A stretch of DNA of 64,000 nucleotides from Streptomyces sp. NK15101 (GTDB lineage: Bacteria; Actinomycetota; Actinomycetes; Streptomycetales; Streptomycetaceae), in the NCBI RefSeq assembly GCF_020400725.1, contig NZ_JAINVG010000007.1, positions 62,001 to 126,000 of the forward strand, written 5' to 3'. The notes below the pieces were generated by a model. It was not told where the DNA came from. It worked only from the letters and a program-made list of their open reading frames with translations, and did not search any database. Below, piece after piece: positions 34,541 through 43,374 of this stretch (its first letter is position 1; each line of letters opens with the position of its first letter). The translations under genes and the position numbers were made by a program.

Positions 34541-35884
34541 ATGGATATCGAACCGCGGTCCCGGCCGTCCACCGCTCCCCCGTCTGCCGGCCCCCGTCCC
34601 GGGGGGCGTTGGGCGATCGTCCGGGCGCGGGAGGTGTTCCAGGGGCTGGGGGCCGCGCTCACCACCCCCACCACTCCGGGCGCCCCGCTCCTCGCGGGCG
34701 CGCCGGGGCGTTGGGTGCGGCTGTTGCCGTACGTCGTCGCCTTCGCGTTCGTCGCCGCGCTCCTCCCCTCCACGGTCGTGCTCCTCGTCAACGACTACGG
34801 CGTCAACGGCGCCCTCGCCGGGGCCGTCGGCACCGCCCAGACGCTGCCGCTGCTGCTCGCCGTCGCCCGGCCCCTGGAGGCCTGGTGGATCGTCTTCGCC
34901 GCCGATGTGCTCGGCGCGCTCGTGCTGCTCGGTTCGGACGGCACGCGTGCGGAGTACTGGCCGTGGACCCCGCCGCTGGTCGTCGGCTACTGCGCCCTGA
35001 TGCTCGCGCTCGGCCTCCGCGAGTCCCGCCGGGCGCTGTTCGGGGTGTGGCTGGCGACCGGCGCGGCCGGTTACGTCCTGGAGGCCTTCCGGCCCGCCGG
35101 GTACACCAGCGTCCACACCCTGCTGCTCGTCCTGAGCGGGGTGCTGCTGCTCCTCGCCTCGGCCGTCCGCGCCCGTGGCGAGGCCCAGTGGCGGCTCGCC
35201 GAGCAGGAGACCATCAACGAGGCCGAACGGGCCCGCCGCACGCTCCTGGAGGAGCGGGCCAGGATCGCGCGCGAGCTGCACGACGTCGTCGCCCACCACA
35301 TGTCCGTGATCACCGTGCAGGCCGATTCGGCCCCGTACCGCATTCCCGGGCTCCCGGACGCGGCCCGCGAGGAGTTCACCTCGATCGCGGCGAGCGCCCG
35401 CGAGTCTCTGGCCGAGATGCGCCGTCTCCTCTCCGTCCTCCGCAGTGACGGCGGCGAGGGCGAGCGGGCCCCGCAGCCGGGCCTCGACCGGGTCCAGCAG
35501 CTCGTCGAGGCGACCGTACGGGCGGGCGTGCCGGCCGAGCTGCGGCTCGCCGCCGACCTCGGGGACGTGCCGCAGGCCGTGGACCTGTCCGCGTACCGGA
35601 TCGTGCAGGAGGCCCTCGCCAACGTCGTGCGGCACGCCCCCGGGGCCTCCACGCGGGTGTCCGTCCGCGCCGACGAGGGCTGGCTGACCGTTCTCGTCGT
35701 CAACGGGCCCTCCCTGGAGGAGGGTTCCTCCGTCGAACGCGGCGCCCCCGGCACCGGGCACGGGCTCGTCGGCATGCGGGAACGCGTACGGTTGACCGGC
35801 GGCTCGCTGGACACCGGGCCGCTGCCGGACGGCGGCTTCCGCGTCGCGGCCAGGCTCCCCCTGCGTACGAAGGACACCGAGTGA
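34541..35884 (+). CDS. NarL-system sensor histidine kinase
   Basis: The 447-aa protein has about five or six membrane helices (residues 60-210), a HisKA_3 dimerisation segment with the phospho-accepting H247 in RIARELHDVVAHHMSV, and a C-terminal ATPase domain with IVQEALANVVRHAPGA (N box) and GHGLVGMRERVRLTGG (G box). It should phosphorylate the response regulator encoded next, whose GTG overlaps this stop codon. The start ATG 34541 is just after the repeat region. The signal sensed is unknown. Confidence 0.9.
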   Translation: MDIEPRSRPSTAPPSAGPRPGGRWAIVRAREVFQGLGAALTTPTTPGAPLLAGAPGRWVRLLPYVVAFAFVAALLPSTVVLLVNDYGVNGALAGAVGTAQTLPLLLAVARPLEAWWIVFAADVLGALVLLGSDGTRAEYWPWTPPLVVGYCALMLALGLRESRRALFGVWLATGAAGYVLEAFRPAGYTSVHTLLLVLSGVLLLLASAVRARGEAQWRLAEQETINEAERARRTLLEERARIARELHDVVAHHMSVITVQADSAPYRIPGLPDAAREEFTSIAASARESLAEMRRLLSVLRSDGGEGERAPQPGLDRVQQLVEATVRAGVPAELRLAADLGDVPQAVDLSAYRIVQEALANVVRHAPGASTRVSVRADEGWLTVLVVNGPSLEEGSSVERGAPGTGHGLVGMRERVRLTGGSLDTGPLPDGGFRVAARLPLRTKDTE

Positions 35885-36564
35885 CCATCCGCGTGATCGT
35901 CGTCGACGACCAGGCCATGGTGCGGGCCGGTTTCGCCGCACTGCTCGCCGCGCAGCCCGACATCGACGTGGTCGGCGAGGCGCCGGACGGACGGCAGGGC
36001 GTGGAGGCGGCGCGCTCGACGCACCCGGACGTGGTCCTGATGGACGTGCGGATGCCGGAGCTGGACGGGCTCGCGGCGGCCCGGGAGATCCTGCACCCGC
36101 CCGCCGGGGTCGTGCACCGGCCGAAGGTGCTGATGCTGACCACCTTCGACGTCGACGACTACGTGTACGAGGCGCTGCGCGCGGGCGCGTCCGGCTTCCT
36201 CCTCAAGGACGCGCCGCCGGCCGACCTCATCGCGGCGGTACGGGTGGTGGCGGCGGGCGAGGCGCTGCTCGCCCCGTCCGTGACCCGCCGTCTCATCGCC
36301 GACTTCGCGGCCTCGCGCCCGGCGCCCCGCCGGGACGCCACGGCGCTGCGCCTGAACGGGCTCACGCCGCGCGAGACGGAGGTCCTGGAGCTGATCGCCC
36401 GGGGCCTGTCCAACCAGGAGATCGCGGACAGCCTGGTCCTCGCCGAGCAGACGGTGAAGACCCACATCGGCCGGGTCCTCGCCAAGCTGGACCTGCGCGA
36501 CCGGGCGCAGGCGGTGGTCTTCGCGTACGAGTCGGGCCTGGTCACGCCCGGGGAGTCGCGCTAG
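35881..36564 (+). CDS. NarL/LuxR-family response regulator
   Basis: The 227-aa protein has a receiver domain (VVDDQAMVRAGF, phospho-acceptor D55 in VVLMDVRMPELDG, LKDAPP with the conserved Lys) and a LuxR-type HTH (LTPRETEVLELIARGLSNQEIA, VKTHIGRVLAKL). GTG 35881 overlaps the kinase stop by 4 bases. Likely targets include the adjacent hydrolase and acyltransferase genes, by position only. Confidence 0.93.
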   Translation: MTIRVIVVDDQAMVRAGFAALLAAQPDIDVVGEAPDGRQGVEAARSTHPDVVLMDVRMPELDGLAAAREILHPPAGVVHRPKVLMLTTFDVDDYVYEALRAGASGFLLKDAPPADLIAAVRVVAAGEALLAPSVTRRLIADFAASRPAPRRDATALRLNGLTPRETEVLELIARGLSNQEIADSLVLAEQTVKTHIGRVLAKLDLRDRAQAVVFAYESGLVTPGESR

Positions 36565-36731
36565 AGGGCCCTGGCAGCCGGGGGAAAACCCCACCTCCTT
36601 CCTGGTGTTGGCCGCTCCTCCGCCCCCTACCCCGGTAGCAGAGGGGAGTTGGCTCCCCGGTGTGACGTGCCGTCACCCGCCGTCTTCCTACCTTCCTCTC
36701 GCCAACGACGAGAGCGAGGGAGGGCGGGCCG

Positions 36732-37721
36732 ATGCGCCGCTTCACGAGGACCCTGATCACCGCCGCGGTGGTGACCGGCGTGATCGCCGGGACGGCCGGC
36801 TGGGCGTCCGGGAACACCCAGGAGGCCGTGACCGGGGCCCCGGCCGGGACCGCGGCGTGGCGGGCCGCGGGGCTGCCCGACCCGGAGCGGACGGGCCCGG
36901 CCGAGGTCGCGCGGTTCTTCGCCGGGCTGAGTCCCGTACGGCGGAGCGAGCTGGCCCGGACGCACCCGACGGTCGTCGGGAACCTCGACGGGGCGCCCCT
37001 GGAGCTGCGGTACGAGGCCAACGCCCGTTCCACGCGGGGTGAGTTCGGCGGGGCGCGGGTCCTGGCCCACGATCCGCGCGGCCGGGGGCAGGTGGCCCTG
37101 GTGTACGGGGACCTGGCGCGGGCCGAGCACGTGGCCGTGATCGTGCCCGGCTCCGACGTCGACGCGGACCGCGTGCGGCCGCTCGCGGACATGGCGACCG
37201 CCCTGCACCGGGCGACCGGCGGCCGTACGGCGGTCGTCGCCTGGGCCGGTTACACGACGCCCGTCGGTGTCGGCCTGGACGCGGCCACCGGCCGGCTCGC
37301 CGAGGCCGGGGCCGAGCGGCTGACCCGGTTCGCGGACGGGCTCGCCGCCGTGAGGCCCGTCGGCGCGGCCGGGCCGTCCGTCTTCTGTCACAGCTACGGC
37401 TCCGTGGTCTGCGGCCTCGCCGCGCACGGGCTGAAGGCCAAGGACCTGGTGGTCTTCGGCTCCCCCGGGATGCGCGCCGAGAACGTCTCCGAGCTCGGGA
37501 CCTCCGCCCGCGTCTGGGCGGCGAAGGATCCCACCGACTGGATCGACCGGGTCCCGAACGTCGAGTTCGCGGGCCTCGGGCACGGTGCCGACCCCACCGA
37601 CCCGGCCTTCGGGGCGCGCCGGATCCCGGCCGAGGACGCCGCCGGGCACGGCGGCTACTTCGCGCCCGGCACCTCCTCCCTCCGCGCGTTCGCCGCGATC
37701 GCCGAGGGGGACGTCCGATGA
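36732..37721 (+). CDS. DUF1023-type alpha/beta hydrolase, secreted paralogue
   Basis: The 329-aa protein begins with a signal peptide or N-terminal anchor (RRFTRTLITAAVVTGVIAGTAGWASG). It repeats the motif series of the 31873 product: VVGNLDGAP, VAVIVPGSDVD, VVAWAGYTTPVGVG, nucleophile elbow FCHSYGSVVCG, GSPGMRAENV, ARVWAAKDPTDWI and GLGHGADP. It should be an extracytoplasmic esterase-like enzyme. AGGGAGGGCGG lies just before ATG 36732. Its stop overlaps the acyltransferase start (ATGA), so the two act together or are at least co-expressed. Confidence 0.85.
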   Translation: MRRFTRTLITAAVVTGVIAGTAGWASGNTQEAVTGAPAGTAAWRAAGLPDPERTGPAEVARFFAGLSPVRRSELARTHPTVVGNLDGAPLELRYEANARSTRGEFGGARVLAHDPRGRGQVALVYGDLARAEHVAVIVPGSDVDADRVRPLADMATALHRATGGRTAVVAWAGYTTPVGVGLDAATGRLAEAGAERLTRFADGLAAVRPVGAAGPSVFCHSYGSVVCGLAAHGLKAKDLVVFGSPGMRAENVSELGTSARVWAAKDPTDWIDRVPNVEFAGLGHGADPTDPAFGARRIPAEDAAGHGGYFAPGTSSLRAFAAIAEGDVR

Positions 37722-38914
37722 AGACCCTGGTCCGCAGGATCGAGTCCGCCACGCCCGCCCATCGCGACCGGGCGGTCGACGGACTGCGCGCCCTCGCGCT
37801 GCTCGCCGTGCCGACCGGGCACTGGCTGCTCGGCGGCTTCACGCTCTCCGCCGACGGCGCGATCCACAACGCCAGCCCGCTCGGCACCTTCTCCGGCCTG
37901 GCGCCCGTCAGCTGGGTCCTGCAGATGCTGGGGATCTTCTTCCTCGTCGGCGGCTGCGCGTCGGTGCTGTCGTACCGGCGCCGGAAGGGCTCCACGCGCG
38001 CGTGGCTGGGCGGCCGGCTCGCCCGGCTGGGCCGTCCGGTGCTCGGGGTCACCGCCGTGTGGGCGGCGCTGCTGCCGGTGCTGCGCTTCGGTCTCGGGGC
38101 TCCCGTGGACACGCTGCGGACGGCGTCCACGCTGGTGATCCAGCCCCTCTGGTTCGTCGGGGTGTACACGGTGGTCACCGCGCTGACCCCGCTGTGCGTG
38201 CGGGCGGCCCGCCGCCTCGGGGTGTGGGCCGCGGCGCCGCTGCTCGGCTCGGTCGCCGTCGTCGACCTCCTGCGGTACGGGCCGTACGCCGACACCGTGC
38301 CGTCCTGGCTGAGCGTCCTGAACATCCTGCCCGGCTGGCTGTTCGCGTATCAGCTCGGCGTCTCCTGGGGCGAGGGCCGGGTCACCCGGCGGCACGCGTG
38401 GGGGCTGCTGCTCGGCGGCGCCGCGCTCTTCGCGGTCCTGCTGCTGCTCTTCGGCTACCCGGCGTCGATGGTCGGCGTCCCCGGCGAGGCCCGCACCAAC
38501 TCGCACCCGCCGTCGCTGCTCGTCCTCGCCCTCGCCGCCGCGCAGAGCGGGGCGGCGGTCCTGCTCCGGGACCGGCTCGGCGCGCTCCTGAGGCGGCCCG
38601 CGCTGTGGGCGCCGGTCGTCGTGGTCAACCTGTCCGCGATGACGATCCTGTGCTGGCACCAGACGGCGATGCTCGCCGCCGCGATCCCCGCCTCGTACGC
38701 CGGCGAGGTCGCGGGCCTGGTGGGCGCGCCGGACTCGGTGGGCTGGATCCTCGGCCGCCTCGCCTGGATGCCGGTCTTCGCCGGCCTGCTGGTCCTGATC
38801 GGCCGGTACGCGCGCGTCTTCGAGGCCCCGTGGGCGAAGACCGGCCCTGTCCGCCGCACCCTGGCGGGGCTCCTCGCGGCGGGCTTCGCGGTCTTCGCCC
38901 TGGGGCTCGCGTGA
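37718..38914 (+). CDS. Acyltransferase-3-like integral membrane protein
   Basis: The 398-aa protein has about ten hydrophobic segments. It starts with RDRAVDGLRALALLAVPTGHWLLGGF, in which the His after the first helix corresponds to the family catalytic His, and includes LGIFFLVGGCASVLSYRRRK and TILCWHQTAML. Such enzymes O-acylate sugars or peptides at the membrane. Translation is coupled to the DUF1023 hydrolase upstream, suggesting an acylate/deacylate pair acting on one substrate; that link is inference. Confidence 0.82.
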   Translation: MKTLVRRIESATPAHRDRAVDGLRALALLAVPTGHWLLGGFTLSADGAIHNASPLGTFSGLAPVSWVLQMLGIFFLVGGCASVLSYRRRKGSTRAWLGGRLARLGRPVLGVTAVWAALLPVLRFGLGAPVDTLRTASTLVIQPLWFVGVYTVVTALTPLCVRAARRLGVWAAAPLLGSVAVVDLLRYGPYADTVPSWLSVLNILPGWLFAYQLGVSWGEGRVTRRHAWGLLLGGAALFAVLLLLFGYPASMVGVPGEARTNSHPPSLLVLALAAAQSGAAVLLRDRLGALLRRPALWAPVVVVNLSAMTILCWHQTAMLAAAIPASYAGEVAGLVGAPDSVGWILGRLAWMPVFAGLLVLIGRYARVFEAPWAKTGPVRRTLAGLLAAGFAVFALGLA

Positions 38915-38928
38915 GTGCGCGGGGGGCC

Positions 38929-39954
38929 TCAGACCTCCCGGGCGGCCGAGGTGTGGCTCATGTCCGGGTAGCGGTCGCCCGCCACCAGGCCGGCGATCGG
39001 CTCCAGTTCGGCGAGTTCGGCTTCGGTGAGGGTGATGCGGGTGGCGGCCGCGTTCTCCAGGAGGCGGGAGCGCTTGCGGGTGCCGGGGATGGGGACGACC
39101 GTGAGTCCGTGCACGGCGGCGCGCTGCTGCACCCAGGCGAGGGCGATCTGGGCCGGCGTCGCGCCGTGCGCGGCGGCGATCTTCCGGACCGGGTCGAGCA
39201 GGGCGGCGTTCCGCTCGGCGTTCTCGCCGGTGAACCGGGGCTGGTACTGGCGGAAGTCGCCGCCCGACAGCTCCTTGCCGGCGTCCGCGAACGCGCCGGT
39301 CAGGAAGCCCCGGCCGAGCGGCGAGTACGGCACGAAGGTCACGCCCAGCTCGGCGGCGGCGCCGACGGCGCTGCGCTCCACGTCCCGGGAGAAGAGGGAC
39401 CACTCCGACTGGAGGGCGGCGATCGGGTGCACCGCGTGGGCCTCGCGCAGCTCGGGCCCGGTGACCTCGCTCAGGCCCAGGAAGCGGACCTTGCCCTCCC
39501 GGACCAGTTCGGCCATCGCGCCGACGGACTCGGCGAACGGGATCCGCGGGTCGCGGCGGTGCATGTAGTAGAGGTCGATGGTCTCGACGCCGAGGCGGCG
39601 CAGGCTGCCCTCGACGGCCTTCCTGATGTACGCGGGGTCGTTGCGGACCCCCCGGTAGGCCGGGTCGTCGGCGCGGCGCTCTATGGCGAACTTGGTGGCG
39701 AGGGTGACCTCGTCGCGGTGGGCGGCGAGGAACGGGGCGAGGAACTCCTCGTTGGCGCCGCTGCCGTAGATGTCGGCGGTGTCGATCAGGGTGACGCCGG
39801 CCTCCAGGGCCGCGTCGAGGGTGTCACGGGCGGCCGCCTCGTCGGTGTCGCCGTAGAACTCGCTGATGCCCATGGCACCGAAGCCCTGGACGCCGATCTC
39901 CGGTCCGTCCTGACCGCCGAGACGTACGGTGTCGATCCTGGTCACGCTGGTCAT
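38929..39954 (-). CDS. Aldo/keto reductase
   Basis: The 341-aa (beta/alpha)8 NADPH-dependent oxidoreductase shows GFGAMGISEFYG, the catalytic Asp and Tyr in LIDTADIYGSGANEE, Lys in TLATKFAI, His in YYMHRRDP, and the cofactor segment PIPGTRKRSRLLENA. ATG 39954 is preferred because GGAGG is 9 bases upstream and it overlaps the MerR stop (ATGA). The pair MerR regulator then reductase suggests induction by an electrophile or by oxidative stress. Confidence 0.92.
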   Translation of the reverse strand: MTSVTRIDTVRLGGQDGPEIGVQGFGAMGISEFYGDTDEAAARDTLDAALEAGVTLIDTADIYGSGANEEFLAPFLAAHRDEVTLATKFAIERRADDPAYRGVRNDPAYIRKAVEGSLRRLGVETIDLYYMHRRDPRIPFAESVGAMAELVREGKVRFLGLSEVTGPELREAHAVHPIAALQSEWSLFSRDVERSAVGAAAELGVTFVPYSPLGRGFLTGAFADAGKELSGGDFRQYQPRFTGENAERNAALLDPVRKIAAAHGATPAQIALAWVQQRAAVHGLTVVPIPGTRKRSRLLENAAATRITLTEAELAELEPIAGLVAGDRYPDMSHTSAAREV

Positions 39955-40370
39955 GAAGGTGTTCCTCCGCATGCGGTCCCGTAATGACTGATCTTGATGT
40001 CGAGCACGGCGAGCGTGTCCTGGAGCTCGGTGATCCGGGCGAGGACGTCGCGCCGGGTGGCCTCCAGGAGCTCCCGCCGTTCGTCCCTGGTGTGGTCGCC
40101 CTCGCGCACCAGCTCGGCGTACCTGACCATGTCGGCGACCGGCATCCCGGTCAGCCGCAGCTTGCCGACGAAGGCCAGCCAGCCGAGGTCCTTCTCGGTG
40201 AAGCGGCGCTGTCCGGTGTGCGAACGGTCGACGTGCGGCATCAGGCCGATCCGCTCGTACCAGCGCAGGGTGTGCGCGGTGAGCCCGGTGATGGCCGCCA
40301 CCTCACTGATGGTGTAGCGGTCCTTCCCGGCAGGTCCGGCCGTGCTCGCGATGCCCTCGGTCACGCTCAT
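39951..40370 (-). CDS. MerR-family regulator
   Basis: The 139-aa protein has the MerR HTH (RYTISEVAAITGLTAHTLRWYERIGLM with the wing RRFTEKDLGWLAFV) and a short dimerisation helix; near the C-terminus a single Cys (YGTACGG) is the only candidate sensor residue. It is the first gene of a two-gene operon with the aldo/keto reductase. A palindrome at 40388-40403 just upstream is the probable operator. Confidence 0.9.
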   Translation of the reverse strand: MSVTEGIASTAGPAGKDRYTISEVAAITGLTAHTLRWYERIGLMPHVDRSHTGQRRFTEKDLGWLAFVGKLRLTGMPVADMVRYAELVREGDHTRDERRELLEATRRDVLARITELQDTLAVLDIKISHYGTACGGTPS

Positions 40371-40387
40371 GGGCCCACGCTAAAACG

Positions 40388-40403
40388 TTGGAGTGCACTC
40401 GAA
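40388..40403. promoter_or_regulatory. Candidate MerR operator
   Basis: TTGGAGTGCACTCGAA contains the perfect 10-bp palindrome GAGTGCACTC. It lies 18 bases upstream of the MerR start and within the short gap to the divergent serine hydrolase gene, where MerR-type sites normally sit between promoter elements. Confidence 0.55.
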
Positions 40404-40421
40404 GCAAGTAGGCTCGGCCCC

Positions 40422-41252
40422 ATGCACAGCAGCTTGCCGAGCCTGGCGTCGATCGAGAACTGGCCCGTCCCCACCGCGGCCGCCGCCGTCGTCCGCGCGG
40501 ACGGCACCCTGGCCGGGTCCCACGGCCCCACCGGGCAGCGCTTCCCGCTCGCCTCCGTCACCAAGCCGCTCGCGGCGTACGCCGTCCTCGTCGCGTACGA
40601 GGAGGGGGCGATCGACCTCGACGAGCCGGCCGGGCCCGAGGGCTCGACCGTCCGCCATCTCCTCGCCCACACCTCCGGGCTCGCCTTCGACGAGAACCGG
40701 GTCATGGCCGCGCCCGGCACCCGGCGGATCTACTCCAACACCGGCTTCGAGGCCCTCGGCGACCACGTCGCCAAGGCCACCGACATCCCCTTCGCCGAGT
40801 ATCTGCACCAGGCGGTCCTGGAGCCGCTCGGCATGGTCTCGACGACCCTGGAGGGCTCGCCCGCGAAGGACGGCGTGTCCACCGTGGACGACCTGGTGCG
40901 GTTCGCCGCCGAGGTGCAGGCGCCGCGGCTGCTCGACGCGCGGACCGTCCTGGACGCGATGACCGTCACGCACCCCGGCCTGACCGGCATCCTGCCCGGC
41001 TACGGGCACCAGAAGCCGAACGACTGGGGGCTCGGCTTCGAGATCCGCGACGGCAAGTCCCCGCACTGGACGGGCGCGAGCTCCTCGCCGCGCACCTTCG
41101 GGCACTTCGGACAGGCCGGCACCTTCCTGTGGATCGACCCGGACGCGGGGGCCGCGTGCGTGGCCCTCACCGACCGGCCCTTCGGCCCGTGGGCGGTCGA
41201 GGCGTGGCCGCCGTTCACGGACGCGGTGCTCGCGGACCTGCGGGCGCGCTGA
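40422..41252 (+). CDS. Serine hydrolase of the beta-lactamase/class C-like family
   Basis: The 276-aa protein has the SxxK catalytic motif SVTK (45-48), the YxN motif YSN (104-106) and a late HFGQAGTF in place of the KTG-like motif. This places it with beta-lactamase-like esterases and DD-peptidases. No signal peptide is present, so a cytoplasmic esterase role is more likely than antibiotic hydrolysis. ATG 40422 starts the family-like sequence. It diverges from the MerR operon by 51 bases. Confidence 0.85.
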   Translation: MHSSLPSLASIENWPVPTAAAAVVRADGTLAGSHGPTGQRFPLASVTKPLAAYAVLVAYEEGAIDLDEPAGPEGSTVRHLLAHTSGLAFDENRVMAAPGTRRIYSNTGFEALGDHVAKATDIPFAEYLHQAVLEPLGMVSTTLEGSPAKDGVSTVDDLVRFAAEVQAPRLLDARTVLDAMTVTHPGLTGILPGYGHQKPNDWGLGFEIRDGKSPHWTGASSSPRTFGHFGQAGTFLWIDPDAGAACVALTDRPFGPWAVEAWPPFTDAVLADLRAR

Positions 41253-41260
41253 CGTCCTCC

Positions 41261-41869
41261 CTAGGTGTCGCAGCGGGTCGTGGGGAGCGTGCCGTCGACG
41301 CCCACGAGGCTCACGTCGACCCTGCCCCCGCCGTCCTCCGCGTACGCGGCCGTGCAGACCAGCTGCTGGACGGCCGCCTGCGACAGGCCCCTGACGGGGA
41401 ACGGCGACCGGAGCCGGACGATCCGGCGGTCCTCCGGGTTGAGGGCCTTGATCTCCTCGGCGTGCGGCGGCTTCGCGGACGCCGGGAGGGCCGTGGTCAG
41501 CCCCGCGGCCGTGTCGACGTCGGCCGGGCCGTCGAGGAGCGCGGCGAGCACCCGGTCGGTGGCGTCCCGGGTGCCGCGCGTGTTCCGCGCCCACCCGGAG
41601 CCCGGTCCCTGGGCCTTGTGGTCCTCGGTCGTCTCGGAGCCGCCCGAGGAGAACGTGGTGCCGGGGATCGACTGTCCGAACTCGCGGACCACCGGGGCCG
41701 GCCGGCCGTCCGGCCCGAGGAAGTAGAGCACCATCCGGAACTCGGGCTGCGGGACGACGGCGACGGTCGCGGGGCCGCCCGCCTCGACGACGTCGGTCTC
41801 CTGGATGCCGCAGGCGGCGAGCGGCAGCACGGCGAGGAGGAGGGCCGCCGCGGCCGACCGGCGGCTCAC
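41261..41869 (-). CDS. Lipoprotein encoded with a two-component system
   Basis: The 202-aa product starts with a lipoprotein signal peptide (RRSAAAALLLAVLPLAACG, lipobox LAAC). The mature part contains VLAALLDGP and a segment LSQAAVQQLVCTAAY, reminiscent of the GerMN-like lipoproteins often linked to actinobacterial sensor kinases. GTG 41869 overlaps the kinase stop (GTGA), so it is the third gene of the regulator-kinase-lipoprotein operon and may modulate the kinase sensor. Confidence 0.72.
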   Translation of the reverse strand: MSRRSAAAALLLAVLPLAACGIQETDVVEAGGPATVAVVPQPEFRMVLYFLGPDGRPAPVVREFGQSIPGTTFSSGGSETTEDHKAQGPGSGWARNTRGTRDATDRVLAALLDGPADVDTAAGLTTALPASAKPPHAEEIKALNPEDRRIVRLRSPFPVRGLSQAAVQQLVCTAAYAEDGGGRVDVSLVGVDGTLPTTRCDT

Positions 41870-43374
41870 AGCGGCATCCGTACGGTGAAGACCGCCCCGC
41901 CCGCCGGGTGGTTGGCGGCGCGGACGGTGCCACCGTGCAGCCGGACGTTCTCCAGGGTGATCGCGAGGCCGAGACCGCTGCCCGCCGAACGGGTCCTGGC
42001 CTGGTCCGCCTTGTAGAAGCGGTCGAAGACGTGCGGCAGCACGTCCGGGTGGATGCCCGGCCCCCGGTCGGCGACCTCCGTCACCAGCTCGTCCCCCTCC
42101 GCGTGCAGCCTGACCGTCACCGGCGCGGCCCCGTGCCGCAGCGCGTTGCCGACGAGGTTGGCGACGACGACGTCGAAGCGGCGCGGGTCGAGCCGCGCCC
42201 TGATCCCCTCCTCTAGATACGGAACGACCTGCTCCGGATCGGTCCAGTGCCGGTGCTGGAGGGTCTTGCGGACGCAGTCGGCGGCGTCGACCTCGTCGGT
42301 GTGGAGCTCGGCGGCGCGCGCGTCGAAGCGGGAGATCTCCATCAGGTCCTCGACGAGCACGGCGAGCTTCCCGGTCTCCGCGCTGATCAGCCGGACGGCG
42401 CGGGCCGTGTCGCTGTCGAGGCCGCCGGCGTCCTCGTCGAGGACCTCGGTGACCGCGAGCATGCCGGCGAGCGGGGTGCGCAGTTCGTGCGAGACGTCGG
42501 AGGCGAAGCGGCGGGCGCGGGCCTCGGCGTCGCGGAGCTCCGCGACGGAACGTTCCAGCTCGGCGGCGGACTCGTTGAACGTGCGGGCCAGATCGGCGAG
42601 TTCGTCGCTGCCCTTCGCGTGGATGCGGGTGTCGAGCCGGCCCCGGCCCATGCTGCGGGCGGCGTGCCGCAGTTCCCGTACGGGGCGGAGCACGCCGCGG
42701 GAGGCGACGAGCGCAGGGATCAGGGCCACGGCCAGCGCCGGGAGGGCGCCGTCGCGGGCCGCGGTCACCATGGCCTCGATGTTCGCCTCCTCCTCGTCGA
42801 GCTCCATCACGGCGTAGAAGACGAGGCCGGTGGGCTGGCCCGTCCCCTCGCTCGCGTGGGTCCGGAACACCGCGGGGACGGCCATGGTCAGGTACGGCGT
42901 GCCGTTCTTCACGACCCGCTGGAAGCTGCCGTGCGGGGTGGCCGGCCGGGCCTGGGCGCGGGCCCGCAGCTCGGGGGTGATGACGGAGGAGGTGGGGCGG
43001 TCGGTGGAGGAGACGCGGACCGTGCCGTACTCGGCGTAGACGCGCCAGGGGCGGGGTTTGCCCTGGCCGGCGATGGCGAGGACCGTGTCCCGCAGGGAGT
43101 GCGCGTTGACGGGCAGGCTGATGACGAGCGGCTCGACCTGGTCGCGCAGGGCGGAGACGGCGGTGTTCTGGGTCTGCTCCAGGATGGCGCTCCGGGCGGC
43201 GCGGTAGGTGAGCGCGGCGGTGGTGCCGCAGCCGACGGCCGCGACGAGGAGGAAGGCGAGGACGAGGCGGGTGCGGAGGCCGAAGGGGTGGAGGCGGGGG
43301 CCGCGGGCCCTGTGCCGGCGGGCCCGTCCTCCTCGGCTCTCCACGTCCGGCTCCGGGCCCACGCAGGCCTTCAC
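41866..43374 (-). CDS. OmpR-system sensor histidine kinase
   Basis: The 502-aa protein has a membrane helix at about 37-56, an extracytoplasmic sensor region to about 208, a second helix (about 211-226), a HAMP domain (RGVLRPVRELRHAARSMG), the dimerisation box ASDVSHELRTPLAG with H296, and an ATPase domain (VVANLVGNALRHG, ADRGPGI, GSGLGLAI). GTG 43374 overlaps the response regulator stop. It sits between its regulator and a lipoprotein gene, the order regulator-kinase-lipoprotein. Confidence 0.92.
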   Translation of the reverse strand: MKACVGPEPDVESRGGRARRHRARGPRLHPFGLRTRLVLAFLLVAAVGCGTTAALTYRAARSAILEQTQNTAVSALRDQVEPLVISLPVNAHSLRDTVLAIAGQGKPRPWRVYAEYGTVRVSSTDRPTSSVITPELRARAQARPATPHGSFQRVVKNGTPYLTMAVPAVFRTHASEGTGQPTGLVFYAVMELDEEEANIEAMVTAARDGALPALAVALIPALVASRGVLRPVRELRHAARSMGRGRLDTRIHAKGSDELADLARTFNESAAELERSVAELRDAEARARRFASDVSHELRTPLAGMLAVTEVLDEDAGGLDSDTARAVRLISAETGKLAVLVEDLMEISRFDARAAELHTDEVDAADCVRKTLQHRHWTDPEQVVPYLEEGIRARLDPRRFDVVVANLVGNALRHGAAPVTVRLHAEGDELVTEVADRGPGIHPDVLPHVFDRFYKADQARTRSAGSGLGLAITLENVRLHGGTVRAANHPAGGAVFTVRMPL

